Positions 7,704 through 17,020 are shown, counted from the first letter of the stretch. The stretch is 64,000 nucleotides of DNA from Alkalihalobacterium alkalinitrilicum (GCF_002019605.1 NZ_KV917368.1:4633070-4697069), one strand, 5' to 3'. Notes: a model not told the origin generated them from the sequence alone. Program-made: numbers and translations.

Positions 7704-8810
7704 ATGAGCATTGACCACATTCTCGAACGAGCAGTGAACGGTGAACGAATTTCACTTGACGACTGCATTGAACTTTATAAAAGTGATGAAGTAGAAAAAA
7801 TGGGAGAGGCTGCTAATTTCATTATGAAAAAGTGGCATCCTGACCCAATTACTACATTTGTTATCGGTAGAAACGTTAACTATACAAATTTCTGTGATAC
7901 GTATTGTCGATTCTGTGCGTTTTATCGTCCACCTGGGCATGCAGAAGGTTATGTTCTTGAAAATGAGGAAGTATTTAAGAAAATTCAGGAAACGGTTGAT
8001 GTTGGGGGTACGGAAATTTTAATGCAAGGTGGAACGAACCCTGATTTACCTTTTTCGTATTATACTGATTTATTAAAAGAAATCAAAAAACGTTTTGACA
8101 TTACGATGCATTCGTTTTCACCAGCTGAAATATACAAAATGGCAGAAGTATCAGGACTTTCATTAGAAGAAGTACTCATCCAACTAAAAGAAGCAGGGTT
8201 AGATTCTGTACCTGGCGGTGGTGCAGAAATTCTTACAGAAACGACTCGTAAACGAGTGAGTCGTATTAAAGATACTTGGGAAGAATGGATCGAATGTATG
8301 AAAACTGTTAAGAAAGTTGGAATGCATGGGACAGCTACGATGGTAATTGGATTAGGTGAAACGATCGAAGAGCGTGCATTGCATTTGCAACGAGTTCGTG
8401 ATGCGCAAGATGAAGCTGATTGTTTTCTTGCTTTTATCTCTTGGACGTTCCAACCCGATAATACAAATTTAAAAGGTGAAAAAATTTCACCACGAGGATA
8501 CTTAAAAAATGTAGCGATCTCGCGAATTTTCTTAGATAACATCGCGAATTTCCAATCTTCATGGGTAACGATGGGACCAGAAGTTGGAAAAGAATCGTTA
8601 TCATACGGTTGTAATGATTTTGGAAGTACGATGATGGAAGAAAACGTCGTTTCAGCAGCAGGTACAACGCATAAAGTAAATACAAATCAAATTTTACAAC
8701 TAATTCGAGAAGCGGGTAAAGTCCCTGCTCAACGAAATACAAAATATAAGACTTTGCGTGTGTTTGATAATGACGAAACGTCAGCAAAAGACTTTGTTAT
8801 GCAAAATTAA
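7704..8810 (+). CDS. mqnC: Cyclic dehypoxanthinyl futalosine synthase MqnC (radical SAM)
   Basis: Radical SAM enzyme of the futalosine route to menaquinone; it cyclises dehypoxanthine futalosine. The CxxxCxxC cluster motif FCDTYCRFC is at residues 63-71, followed by FYRPPGHAEGY. The motifs GGTEILMQGGTNP, SVPGGGAEIL and TFQPDNTNLKG are typical of MqnC rather than the related MqnE. Three in-frame ATGs (7686, 7695, 7704) exist; 7704 gives the family start MSIDHILERA and lies 11 bases after GGGGG. A TATAAT hexamer at 7666-7671 suggests its own weak promoter. Other mqn genes are not in the window, and the standard men pathway cannot be excluded elsewhere. Confidence 0.92.
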   Translation: MSIDHILERAVNGERISLDDCIELYKSDEVEKMGEAANFIMKKWHPDPITTFVIGRNVNYTNFCDTYCRFCAFYRPPGHAEGYVLENEEVFKKIQETVDVGGTEILMQGGTNPDLPFSYYTDLLKEIKKRFDITMHSFSPAEIYKMAEVSGLSLEEVLIQLKEAGLDSVPGGGAEILTETTRKRVSRIKDTWEEWIECMKTVKKVGMHGTATMVIGLGETIEERALHLQRVRDAQDEADCFLAFISWTFQPDNTNLKGEKISPRGYLKNVAISRIFLDNIANFQSSWVTMGPEVGKESLSYGCNDFGSTMMEENVVSAAGTTHKVNTNQILQLIREAGKVPAQRNTKYKTLRVFDNDETSAKDFVMQN

Positions 8811-8836
8811 CAATCAGTTGTGACAGTTTACATTAT

Positions 8837-8888
8837 GCTTATCTGATAGGAGGCTCTTGGGAGGACCTCTTATTGGATAAGCTTTTTT
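8837..8888 (+). terminator. Terminator of mqnC
   Basis: GCTTATC/GATAAGC outer stem with ATAGGAGG/CCTCTTAT inside, followed by TTTTTT. Confidence 0.85.
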
Positions 8889-8967
8889 GGGGTCATTTTT
8901 TTCAAAGAAGTATACTTAATGAGAATTTTACAATAATAATAAAAAGTGAAAGGGGGACTGCGTTTCA

Positions 8968-9120
8968 GTGGAGATGGTAGGACATCGAACAATTGCTACC
9001 TTCGAATGTGATCATTGTTTAATTCATTTAACCGAACATAATGACGACTTGTTTGATAACGAGTCCAAAGAGTTTTATCAATCATTAGCCCAAATGATTG
9101 TAGATAGTTATAACAGTTAA
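8968..9120 (+). CDS. Small hypothetical protein, 50 codons
   Basis: I do not recognise this ORF. It starts with GTG 8968, 11 bases after AGGGGG; an ATG two codons in is an alternative. The product is acidic, with a single CxxC (CDHC near residue 14) and no membrane segment. It sits alone between the mqnC terminator and its own clean terminator at 9152-9188, so a separate transcript is likely. The ribosome site, isolation and terminator support a real gene; the short length keeps confidence moderate. Confidence 0.5.
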   Translation: MEMVGHRTIATFECDHCLIHLTEHNDDLFDNESKEFYQSLAQMIVDSYNS

Positions 9121-9151
9121 GAGAAAATCATCATGTGAAAATATATTTGAA

Positions 9152-9188
9152 AATACGCTTATTCGATTAACGGTAAGCGTATTTTTTT
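9152..9188 (+). terminator. Terminator of the 50-codon ORF
   Basis: AATACGCTTA / TAAGCGTATT, 10-bp perfect stem with a 12-base loop, followed by TTTTT. Confidence 0.85.
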
Positions 9189-9231
9189 GTTCTATTTTTC
9201 ACAGCTTGTCATAGGAATGAATTAGGATGAT

Positions 9232-9254
9232 TTGTCATGCACGAAAAATGACAA
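9232..9254. promoter_or_regulatory. Operator-like palindrome upstream of ytxC
   Basis: TTGTCAT-N9-ATGACAA, a perfect 7-bp dyad, lies 11 bases before TACAAT (9265-9270), a possible -10. Farther down, ACACAGAC (9282-9289) pairs with GTCTGTGT (9316-9323) in the presumed leader. The regulator is unknown. Confidence 0.4.
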
Positions 9255-9451
9255 CCAGAGACGGTACAATAAAGAACTTTCACACAGACGAGTCACACGT
9301 TATTTCGTTCTGTTTGTCTGTGTCCATTTATTCGGGCTATTTCTGACGTTTAATGTTTAACCTCTCTTCCTTTAACCTTGTATAAGGTGGGAATTAAGCG
9401 TTAGTTAAACGGGATAAATTGTTTATTTCATCGGTTAAGGGGGATTTGCCA

Positions 9452-10318
9452 TTGATTGCTATCCAATTTGAATCTCAGCACGATTGCCAGCAAGTGTATA
9501 ATCAACTTACCCGGTATATGTCTAAATATACTGAATTAGGTTTACATGTAATGTTAGACATAGATAAGGGTGAAGAAGAGACGACGATATTTATTTATTA
9601 TGAAGACACAAGTATCGATTTCTATGATTCGTTCCATCCTCTATTAGCTTCTGTTCTTGCTCATCATGTGATCGATACAAAAGAGGAAGATTGGTTACTA
9701 GATATCATTGAAAATTTGTTTCACTTTAAAGATCCAGAAGAACAAGAACAGATATTAAGCATTGCTTGTGAAATCATTAACGGAGACCGAGATGATATAC
9801 CCGCAATTTATTGTTTTTCTGAGCGTGAAAATTACTTATATGAAGCATTTGCAAGCGGGATTGATGCACATACGACGTTCTATTATGAACCATTTTTAAC
9901 GTTTAGATTAAAAGAGTATGGAGAGATTTTAATAGATTGTGTGGAAATTGCGATTGATGAATACTTATTGGAACAAGAGTACCAGAGTATTGTCGAAAAT
10001 CTACGTTTCTATTTAAAAACAGCACCTATGCAAATGAAAGAAATTCACCTTGTATATGATGGTCAATTTTCATTTTATAATAGTTTCTTTGAAAAAATAA
10101 GTAAGGAAGAAAAAGAATTTTTCCTTGAAGACGCATTAGTATTTGAAGGAGATCTAGACATTGAGGAAATGGTCGTATCACCGCTTGTGAGCATTAACCC
10201 AGAAACGGTTCACATTTATACAGATGATGTTGATCAGGGCATTATTTATACGCTGCAAACGATTTTTCAAGAAAGAGCTATCATTTATCCATTAGGAGTT
10301 TTTCAAAGAGTAACATAA
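9452..10318 (+). CDS. ytxC: Sporulation protein YtxC family
   Basis: A 288-residue acidic soluble protein placed directly before thrS, the position of ytxC in B. subtilis. The family is described as a putative sporulation protein of unknown biochemistry. Visible are a charged helical sequence and repeated aromatic-acidic stretches (FYDSFHPLL, FHFKDPEEQEQI); I see no enzyme motif, signal peptide or membrane helix. The frame extends to TTG 9419, but TTG 9452 is preceded by AAGGGG at a proper distance and gives the start MIAIQFES. It is followed by the thrS T-box leader. Confidence 0.8.
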   Translation: MIAIQFESQHDCQQVYNQLTRYMSKYTELGLHVMLDIDKGEEETTIFIYYEDTSIDFYDSFHPLLASVLAHHVIDTKEEDWLLDIIENLFHFKDPEEQEQILSIACEIINGDRDDIPAIYCFSERENYLYEAFASGIDAHTTFYYEPFLTFRLKEYGEILIDCVEIAIDEYLLEQEYQSIVENLRFYLKTAPMQMKEIHLVYDGQFSFYNSFFEKISKEEKEFFLEDALVFEGDLDIEEMVVSPLVSINPETVHIYTDDVDQGIIYTLQTIFQERAIIYPLGVFQRVT

Positions 10319-10404
10319 AAAAGTTAATTTTGAAAACGAGAACTTGATTTTCTTTTCATCAATTCATATAATTACTTACATATCAAACTAAATGATGTGT
10401 GATG

Positions 10405-10670
10405 TAATGATAAGGATACGGGTCTTCGTTTACGGTTTCCAGAGAAGGTAGTAACTGCTGAGAGCTACCTAACACGTAATGTTGACTTACCACCTTTGAA
10501 CATTAGCAGGGAAATGATAGTATCTGCTAACGGCTCCAGACCGTTATTCTGAAGAATTGAGCTATAATTGCGGCTTTTGATCGTAGGTAATTGTAACGAT
10601 TGCAATTATGGAAACAAGGGTGGAACCACGAGTATAACACTCGTCCCTTTTTGGGATGGGTGTTTTTTAT
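10405..10670 (+). promoter_or_regulatory. T-box leader (threonine, ACC specifier) of thrS
   Basis: The leader ends in the conserved T-box AAGGGTGGAACCACGAG, with the tRNA acceptor-binding bulge TGGAACC at 10621-10627, followed by a terminator (ACACTCGTCCC/GGGATGGGTGT plus T-run). In stem I the specifier loop reads acttACCACCtttg at 10485-10497, so the codon is ACC in either register. Uncharged tRNA-Thr should stabilise the antiterminator and switch on thrS. Confidence 0.9.
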
Positions 10671-10791
10671 TTGGATTAGAAAAATTTTACTTATCGCCAA
10701 GTCCTTATGGTGAAAGCCTTAGTTTTACTTATACTATCAACCACTAAACATATAGTCTGCTGATAGTACAAAAAAAGATAGGAGTGAGAGT

Positions 10792-12732
10792 ATGTCAGAT
10801 GTATTGCAAATTACATTTCCAGATGGTGCTGTAAAGGAGTTTCCAGATGGAACGTCGACAGAAGATATTGCAGCATCAATTAGCCCAGGACTTAAGAAAA
10901 AATCAATTGCGGGTAAATTTAATGGCGAATTAGTCGATCTACGTACACCCCTTAAGACAGATGGAGTAATTGAAATTGTTACTCAAGACTCAGGAGATGC
11001 TTTAGAAATTATGCGACACAGTACCGCGCATTTATTAGCACAAGCCGTTAAGCGACTTTTCGGAGACGTGAAGCTTGGAGTTGGCCCAGTAATTGAAAAT
11101 GGGTTTTACTACGATATTGACAGTGAAACGCCAATAACAGCTGAAGATCTACCGAAAATTGAAAAAGAAATGAAGAAAATTATCAATGAAAACATCGACA
11201 TTAACCGTGTTGAAGTTAGTCGCGATGAAGCGGTCGCTCGCTATAAAGAAATTGATGATCAACTTAAACTAGAACTCATTGAAGCCATCCCAGCTGAAGA
11301 AAAGGTTACAATCTATGAACAAGGTGAATTTTTTGACCTTTGTCGTGGCGTGCATGTTCCATCTACTGGAAAAATCAAAGAGTTTAAATTATTAAGTATT
11401 GCTGGTGCGTATTGGCGTGGAGATAGTAAAAATAAAATGCTTCAACGTATTTACGGAACAGCTTTCTTTAAGAAAGCAGACCTTGATGAGCATTTACGTT
11501 TATTAGAGGAAGCGAAAGAACGTGACCATCGTAAGCTAGGAAAAGAACTTAGTTTATTTACGAACTCACAAAAAGTAGGACAAGGTTTACCTCTTTGGCT
11601 TCCAAAAGGAGCAACGATTCGTCGTTTAATTGAAAGATACATCGTCGATAAAGAAGTTCGCTTAGGGTATGATCACGTTTATACACCAGTTTTGGGTAGT
11701 TCTGAATTATATAAAACATCGGGACACTGGGATCATTATCGCGATAGTATGTTTCCAGTGATGGAAATGGATAATGAAGAACTCGTCCTTCGTCCAATGA
11801 ACTGCCCTCATCATATGATGGTGTACAAGCATGATATTCATAGCTATCGAAAGTTACCAATTCGTATTGCTGAACTTGGGACGATGCATCGTTATGAAAT
11901 GAGTGGTGCGGTTACAGGATTACAAAGGGTACGAGGTATGACGTTAAATGATGCTCATATTTTCTGTCGACCAGACCAGATTAAAGATGAGTTCATCCGT
12001 GTAGTTCGTCTCATTCAAGAAGTGTATAAAGACTTTGGTTTAAATGATTATTCGTTCCGATTATCATATCGTGATCCTGAAGATAAAGAGAAATACTTTG
12101 ACGATGATCAAATGTGGAATAAAGCGCAAAGTATGTTAAAAGAAGCGATGGATGATTTAGGTGTGGAATACTTTGAAGCTGAAGGTGAAGCAGCGTTTTA
12201 CGGGCCGAAGTTGGATGTCCAAGTGCGTACAGCGTTAGGAAAAGATGAAACATTATCGACGGTTCAACTTGACTTCTTATTACCAGAGCGATTTGATTTA
12301 ACCTATGTAGGGGAAGATGGAAAGCCTCATCGTCCAGTGGTTATCCACCGTGGTGTAGTATCAACAATGGAACGTTTCGTTGCCTTCTTAATTGAAGAAT
12401 ATAAAGGAGCTTTCCCAACGTGGATTGCACCTGTTCAAGTTCAAGTGATTCCAGTCTCTCCTGACGTTCACCTCGACTATGCGAAACGCGTAGCTGAAAC
12501 GTTACAGGCAGATGGCATTCGAGTAGAGATTGACGAACGGGATGAAAAAATTGGATATAAAATCCGTGAAGCACAAATGCAAAAGATACCTTATATGCTT
12601 GTCCTTGGTGATCAAGAAATTGAAGGTGAAGCTGTAAATGTACGAAAATACGGTGAGCAAAAGTCAACATCAATACCGCTTGTAGGTTTCGTAAACCAAA
12701 TCAAAGAAATTGTAGAACAACGTGGAAAATAA
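10792..12732 (+). CDS. thrS: Threonyl-tRNA synthetase ThrS
   Basis: Class II synthetase that charges tRNA-Thr. The 646-residue protein has an N-terminal TGS domain (about 1-63), an editing domain with the RHSTAHLLA motif near 75 and the CRGVH motif near 184, the catalytic core with RPMNCPHHM (zinc-binding Cys) and HRYEMSGAV, and a C-terminal anticodon-binding domain ending near residue 640. The start MSDVLQITF follows AGGAGTGAG. Expression is controlled by the threonine T-box upstream. Length matches the family. Confidence 0.98.
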   Translation: MSDVLQITFPDGAVKEFPDGTSTEDIAASISPGLKKKSIAGKFNGELVDLRTPLKTDGVIEIVTQDSGDALEIMRHSTAHLLAQAVKRLFGDVKLGVGPVIENGFYYDIDSETPITAEDLPKIEKEMKKIINENIDINRVEVSRDEAVARYKEIDDQLKLELIEAIPAEEKVTIYEQGEFFDLCRGVHVPSTGKIKEFKLLSIAGAYWRGDSKNKMLQRIYGTAFFKKADLDEHLRLLEEAKERDHRKLGKELSLFTNSQKVGQGLPLWLPKGATIRRLIERYIVDKEVRLGYDHVYTPVLGSSELYKTSGHWDHYRDSMFPVMEMDNEELVLRPMNCPHHMMVYKHDIHSYRKLPIRIAELGTMHRYEMSGAVTGLQRVRGMTLNDAHIFCRPDQIKDEFIRVVRLIQEVYKDFGLNDYSFRLSYRDPEDKEKYFDDDQMWNKAQSMLKEAMDDLGVEYFEAEGEAAFYGPKLDVQVRTALGKDETLSTVQLDFLLPERFDLTYVGEDGKPHRPVVIHRGVVSTMERFVAFLIEEYKGAFPTWIAPVQVQVIPVSPDVHLDYAKRVAETLQADGIRVEIDERDEKIGYKIREAQMQKIPYMLVLGDQEIEGEAVNVRKYGEQKSTSIPLVGFVNQIKEIVEQRGK

Positions 12733-12829
12733 CAGGTAAATGAAAAAGACTTACTTACTGTCATACACTTAAAATGGCTAGTAGCGAATATTTCAACTTG
12801 GAATAGTTCGCCCTTGCTGTATTAGAGTG

Positions 12830-12856
12830 AAAGGACTTTAAGTGAGTCTTTTTTTA
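12830..12856 (+). terminator. Terminator of thrS
   Basis: AAAGGACT-ttaagtg-AGTCTTT followed by TTTT. Confidence 0.8.
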
Positions 12857-12894
12857 TTAAAAAGTTTATCTTGGTTAAGTTCTTAGGGTAAAGA

Positions 12895-13094
12895 CCCCAC
12901 CTCTTAGCGTATCGTAGGTGGGAAGTTTTAATCAGGTGGAGTCGAAACTCCATCTGATACCTCGATGTTCCAGCTTGCTGGAACGAGTTCGCTAAGGTAT
13001 TTAGAAAAAAACGCTAGAGCTAATCACCCTACCAAAATTTTCGTTTTCCTTGAGAAGTACAGTTTCTCAAGTATAGGTGGTAATAGGTAATTAG
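12895..13094 (+). ncRNA. Candidate multi-hairpin structured RNA or palindromic mobile-element remnant
   Basis: Consecutive stems: CCCACCT/AGGTGGG (12896-12922), ATCAGGTGGAGT-cgaa-ACTCCATCTGAT (12931-12958), GTTCCAGC/GCTGGAAC (12967-12984) enclosed by ATACCT/AGGTAT (12957-13000), CTTGAGAA/TTCTCAAG (13049-13071) enclosed by CTAATCACC/GGTAATTAG (13020-13094). The loop of the first stem, CTTAGCG (12903-12909), is complementary to CGCTAAG (12990-12996), a possible pseudoknot. No ORF is associated. It recalls HEARO/omega-type RNAs or IS200/IS605-type ends, but that is only a resemblance. The strand is assumed from tidy loops. From 13095 to 13343 I see no gene. Confidence 0.5.
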
Positions 13095-13343
13095 TATGAT
13101 CTTAGAAATGTAGACATTCATTGTCAATTTTTATGCAATAATGAAGTTTCCGTAATTACAATAGAATAATACTGTTAAAAACACGTCATATCCATTAAAA
13201 TAAGTACAGAACTATGAACAGAACTTAGAGAAATAGTTAGAACTATAGTACTACATTAGCTGTAAAGTATTATTGTAAGACAAGCGAATAATTCAAATGG
13301 ACTGAAAAATTATATCGCGAGATGGATATGAGGGGGATTTGGT

Positions 13344-15488
13344 GTGAGTAATAAGGACGTAAGAGGGCAAGGTTTACTCACCATTTTTGATGAAGTGAAG
13401 CAGAATATGAAGAAATTTGAACTTTGTCAAAATGAAAAGGAAGGCTTACAACAGTTGCAAGACTATATATCAGTGCTTAACAATTCTTCTATCTTGGCTG
13501 TTACTGATGGGGAAGGATTTATCGTAGATGTTAACGATACTTTTTGTAAAATCTCACAGTATTCAAGAGAAGAACTAATAGGAAAAAAACATAACGTTTT
13601 AAAGTCTGGCTATCATGATAAAGCATTTTATAAAAATTTATGGGAAACGATTATGAGTGGTGTTGTATGGGAAGGTGAAATAAAAAACCGGAGAAAAGAT
13701 GGGAGTCATTATTGGGTAAAAACTGTAATTTTCCCTTTTATCGATGATAATGGGAAGCCGTATAAATTTATTTCAGCTAGAACAGATATAACAATGGGGA
13801 AAGAATACGAACAAGAGCTTCGCGAACAGATGAAAACCGACTTTAAACATATTGTAAGGGAACTTCATAATCTTGTTTTTAAAGTAGAAGAAATAAAGGG
13901 GAAATATGTTATTACACTATTTGACGGTCAATTAGCGGAAGTATGGGACCGAAAAAATGACATAATAAACAAAGCTCCAGGAGATGTATTTTCAGCAGAA
14001 ACTAGTGAAACGATGGTCAATTATATTGCACAAGTTTTTCAAACAGGTGAAAACATATCATTTGAAATTGTTGAACGTAAAAGGTATTTTCATATTACGT
14101 TATCCCCAGTCTTAATAAGTGGAAACATTGAATCTGTAGTGGGTTCTGCCAGTGATTTAACGGAATTGAAGCAGTCTGAATTGAAAATTATGCATATGGC
14201 TTATCATAATCATATTACAGACCTTCCAAACCGTGTAAGGTTAATTGAAGATTTAAAGCGTGAAATGGAACATGTAAATAAGACCGAAGCCAACTTAGGT
14301 ATTATCCTAATTGATTTGGACCGCTTTAAACATATTAATGATACTGCAGGTCATTTAGTTGGCGATGTAGTAATTATTGAAGTAGGAAAAAGAATTTCAA
14401 AAATTTCCTTATTTGATTTAGTAGGAGAAGTGAAGTTATATCATCTAGGTGGAGATGAATTTGTCTTAATGATCAAAGGATTTCGAGAGATCGATGTAAA
14501 TAGGGTGATTTCACGACTTTATACAGCATTATCCCAACCATTTGCATATAAAGACGTAGATTTTTATTTGACATTAAGTGTAGGAGTGGGTCTTTATGAT
14601 CCCTCACAATCGATAGAAGCTGAGGAAGAATTACTGAAACAAGCAGATTTGGCCTTGTTAAAAGCGAAGGATGAAGGACGTAATTCTTGCCAACTCTACA
14701 CTCCACAAATGAATGAAGATTTGATTAAGAAGATTGAAATTGAAAGTGATATTCGCAAGGCTTTAGAGAGAGAGGAATTTGTATTATACTTCCAACCGCA
14801 AATGGATCTCTTTTCTAATCAAATGATTGGGGTCGAAGCGCTTATTCGTTGGCTTCATCCTACTAAAGGGTTAATATCACCTGCAGAATTTATCCCTGTT
14901 GCTGAAGAGACGGGCTTGATTATTCCGATTGGTGAGTGGGTTTTGAATAGAGCTTGCAAGCATATAAATGAATGGAAGAGTTTAGGGATCAACAACGTTA
15001 AAATGTCGGTGAATATCGCGACAAGTCATTTTAAACGACGTGATTTTTCAGAAAATGTTCTTCAAATTCTAAGTCATGCAAATATTGACGGTGATTTAAT
15101 CGAGTTAGAAATTAATGAAAGTAGTTTATTGGAAAATACAGCTGAAACAACACTGACACTTGAAAAGTTAAGAAAGCATAATATCCGAATTTCGATAGAC
15201 GATTTTGGAACAGGTTACTCTTCTTTAGGTTATTTAAAGTCGTTTCCGATTACAACGTTAAAAATAGATCAATCCTTCATTCGAGATTTAATGAGTAATG
15301 AAAAAGACCGAGCGATTGTTTCTACGATAATCAATTTAGCGAAAAATTTAAAACTTGAAGTTGTCGCTGAAGGTGTAGAGACAGAAGATGCACTTAACTT
15401 CTTAAAAAATGAACAGTGCGATGTCATGCAAGGATATTATTACAGTAAACCATTACCTGCTGAACAATTTATTAATTTTGTTAGCTAA
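13344..15488 (+). CDS. PAS-GGDEF-EAL cyclic-di-GMP signalling protein
   Basis: A 714-residue predicted cytoplasmic protein without membrane segments. An N-terminal PAS domain (about 40-155, with the YSREELIGKKH and SARTDIT motifs) is followed by a second PAS-like region (about 165-280), a GGDEF domain with the intact motif GGDEF at 369-373 and LDRFKHIND before it, and an EAL domain with EAL at 498-500, NESSL, DDFGTGYSSL and EGVETE. Both catalytic signatures are complete, so it could make and break cyclic-di-GMP. No RxxD inhibitory site lies five residues before GGDEF. GTG 13344 follows GAGGGGG. It lies between thrS and infC, where B. subtilis has no such gene as far as I recall. Confidence 0.93.
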   Translation: MSNKDVRGQGLLTIFDEVKQNMKKFELCQNEKEGLQQLQDYISVLNNSSILAVTDGEGFIVDVNDTFCKISQYSREELIGKKHNVLKSGYHDKAFYKNLWETIMSGVVWEGEIKNRRKDGSHYWVKTVIFPFIDDNGKPYKFISARTDITMGKEYEQELREQMKTDFKHIVRELHNLVFKVEEIKGKYVITLFDGQLAEVWDRKNDIINKAPGDVFSAETSETMVNYIAQVFQTGENISFEIVERKRYFHITLSPVLISGNIESVVGSASDLTELKQSELKIMHMAYHNHITDLPNRVRLIEDLKREMEHVNKTEANLGIILIDLDRFKHINDTAGHLVGDVVIIEVGKRISKISLFDLVGEVKLYHLGGDEFVLMIKGFREIDVNRVISRLYTALSQPFAYKDVDFYLTLSVGVGLYDPSQSIEAEEELLKQADLALLKAKDEGRNSCQLYTPQMNEDLIKKIEIESDIRKALEREEFVLYFQPQMDLFSNQMIGVEALIRWLHPTKGLISPAEFIPVAEETGLIIPIGEWVLNRACKHINEWKSLGINNVKMSVNIATSHFKRRDFSENVLQILSHANIDGDLIELEINESSLLENTAETTLTLEKLRKHNIRISIDDFGTGYSSLGYLKSFPITTLKIDQSFIRDLMSNEKDRAIVSTIINLAKNLKLEVVAEGVETEDALNFLKNEQCDVMQGYYYSKPLPAEQFINFVS

Positions 15489-15504
15489 TTACTGTAATAT
15501 GCGT

Positions 15505-15533
15505 TTGACATACAGGAAAAGCTGTGATAAAGT
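15505..15533 (+). promoter_or_regulatory. SigA promoter of the infC operon
   Basis: TTGACA 15505-15510, 17-base spacer, TAAAGT 15528-15533, about 30 bases before the L20 leader. Confidence 0.7.
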
Positions 15534-15563
15534 AGGAAAGTAATTTAATAAAGGACATATAAA

Positions 15564-15675
15564 AGCAGGAGCGCCCGCTTCTCACCTGATTGACGCCAGT
15601 GCTGTTAACAGGTTTACGATTTTTACTTTTAAAAGGATCAGTGTGGGCGTAGTATGCGTTCACACTTTTTTTTAT
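15564..15675 (+). promoter_or_regulatory. L20 leader (autoregulatory ribosomal protein leader)
   Basis: The sequence gcaggagcgcccgcttctc...cacctgattgacg...ggtttacgat...ggatcagtgtgggcg matches the Firmicutes L20 leader before infC-rpmI-rplT. It ends in an intrinsic terminator (GTGTGGGCG...TGCGTTCACAC plus T8, 15641-15673). Free L20 is known to bind this leader and stop transcription early. Downstream, 15676-15817 has a small AAGGTAT/ATACCTT stem (about 15718-15745) but no gene. Confidence 0.9.
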
Positions 15676-15817
15676 TGAACAGAATGCTGTACATTCAGTC
15701 AAGGCTTCAAAGATCATAAGGTATACCAACATAGACATACCTTTAAAAATGAAGTCTTTTGAGAGTTAAGCGCATGAATGCTTTGTCCGTTTTAAAATCA
15801 CTTGGAGGTGGCTCATT

Positions 15818-16333
15818 ATTAGTAAGGACATGTTGATCAATGAGGCCATTCGCGCCCGTGAAGTACGTCTCATCGGTCCAAATGGCGATCAAATTGGAGT
15901 TAAGTCGAAACAAGAAGCTTTAGAAATGGCACAAAAGGCTAATCTTGATTTAGTTATGGTTGCGCCGAACGCAAAACCACCGGTGTGCCGTATCATGGAT
16001 TTTGGTAAGTTTAAGTATGAGCAGCAGAAGAAAGATAAAGAAGCTCGTAAAAATCAAAAAGTGATTAATATTAAAGAAGTACGTCTCAGTCCAACGATTG
16101 AAGATAATGACTTTAATACGAAACTTCGTAATGCGAGAAAGTTCCTTGAAAAAGGTGACAAAGTAAAAGCTGCTATCCGTTTCCGTGGCCGTGCGATTAC
16201 TCACTCTGAAATTGGCCGTAGAGTTTTAGAACGGTTAGCAACTGAGTGTGAGGACATTGCGATTGTTGAGGCAAAGCCGAAGATGGAAGGCCGAAGCATG
16301 TTCTTAGTACTTGCTCCAAAAAGTGAAAAGTAA
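15818..16333 (+). CDS. infC: Translation initiation factor IF-3, ATT start
   Basis: IF-3 binds the 30S subunit, keeps subunits apart and checks the start codon. The usual N-domain ([14 protein letters not shown] type) and C-domain ([24 protein letters not shown]) are both present. GGAGGTG at 15804-15810 is far too distant from the first ATG (15830), but seven bases from ATT 15818, which gives [12 protein letters not shown] as in B. subtilis IF-3. The rare ATT start is the known basis of IF-3 feedback. The product has 171 residues. It is first gene of infC-rpmI-rplT. Confidence 0.95.
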   Translation: MSKDMLINEAIRAREVRLIGPNGDQIGVKSKQEALEMAQKANLDLVMVAPNAKPPVCRIMDFGKFKYEQQKKDKEARKNQKVINIKEVRLSPTIEDNDFNTKLRNARKFLEKGDKVKAAIRFRGRAITHSEIGRRVLERLATECEDIAIVEAKPKMEGRSMFLVLAPKSEK

Positions 16334-16372
16334 TAGTACGCCAACTAAGAACGATTAAGGGAGGAATTAACA

Positions 16373-16573
16373 ATGCCTAAAATGAAAACTCATAGAGGCG
16401 CTGCTAAGCGTTTTAAAAAGACTGGATCAGGTAAGTTGAAGCGTTCACACGCGTTTACAAGCCACTTATTCGGTAACAAGTCACAAAAGCAAAAACGTAA
16501 GCTTCGTAAAGCAGGAATGGTTCATTCTGGTGACTTCAAACGTATTAGAGAAATGTTAACATACAAAAAATAA
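16373..16573 (+). CDS. rpmI: 50S ribosomal protein L35
   Basis: A 66-residue, very basic protein with the L35 signature [20 protein letters not shown] and the [11 protein letters not shown] segments. It is a structural component of the large subunit. GGGAGG lies before ATG 16373. It is the second gene of the L20-controlled operon and is followed 34 bases later by rplT. Confidence 0.98.
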   Translation: MPKMKTHRGAAKRFKKTGSGKLKRSHAFTSHLFGNKSQKQKRKLRKAGMVHSGDFKRIREMLTYKK

Positions 16574-16607
16574 TTGCAAAAGCTAAAGAAACAAGGAGGG
16601 AACTACA

Positions 16608-16967
16608 ATGCCAAGAGTAAAAGGCGGATATGTAGCTCGTCGTCGTCGTAAAAAGGTATTAAAGTTAGCAAAAGGTTATCACGGTTCCAAACACCGTTTA
16701 TTTAAATCAGCACAAGTACAGGTAATGAAATCATTCTTATACGCTTACCGTGATCGTCGTCAAAAGAAGCGTGATTTCCGTAAATTATGGATCACACGTA
16801 TTAACGCGGCTGCTCGTATGAACGGATTATCTTACAGCCGTTTAATGCACGGTTTAAAAGTTGCTGAGATCAATGTTAACCGTAAAATGCTTGCTGACTT
16901 AGCGGTAAACGATGAGAAAGCATTTGCAGAATTAGCTGCGAAAGCAAAAGCAAGTTTAAACGCATAA
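16608..16967 (+). CDS. rplT: 50S ribosomal protein L20
   Basis: A 119-residue basic protein that is needed early in 50S assembly and represses its own operon through the leader at 15564-15675. It begins [20 protein letters not shown], with the long basic N-terminal helix, and contains the globular RLMHGL motif. AAGGAGG precedes ATG 16608. It is the last gene of the operon; a terminator follows at 16986. Confidence 0.98.
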   Translation: MPRVKGGYVARRRRKKVLKLAKGYHGSKHRLFKSAQVQVMKSFLYAYRDRRQKKRDFRKLWITRINAAARMNGLSYSRLMHGLKVAEINVNRKMLADLAVNDEKAFAELAAKAKASLNA

Positions 16968-16985
16968 TTATAATACACGAACAAT

Positions 16986-17020
16986 AAAAGGGAACTGGTA
17001 TTTTTACTAGTCCCTTTTTT
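16986..17020 (+). terminator. Terminator of infC-rpmI-rplT
   Basis: AAAGGGAACTGGT / ACTAGTCCCTTT stem followed by a T-run. Confidence 0.85.

Noticed and set aside
8060-8787. Long minus-strand ORFs of 160 and 117 codons over mqnC
   Set aside because: mqnC has complete radical SAM motifs; the opposite frames have no ribosome site or recognisable domain.
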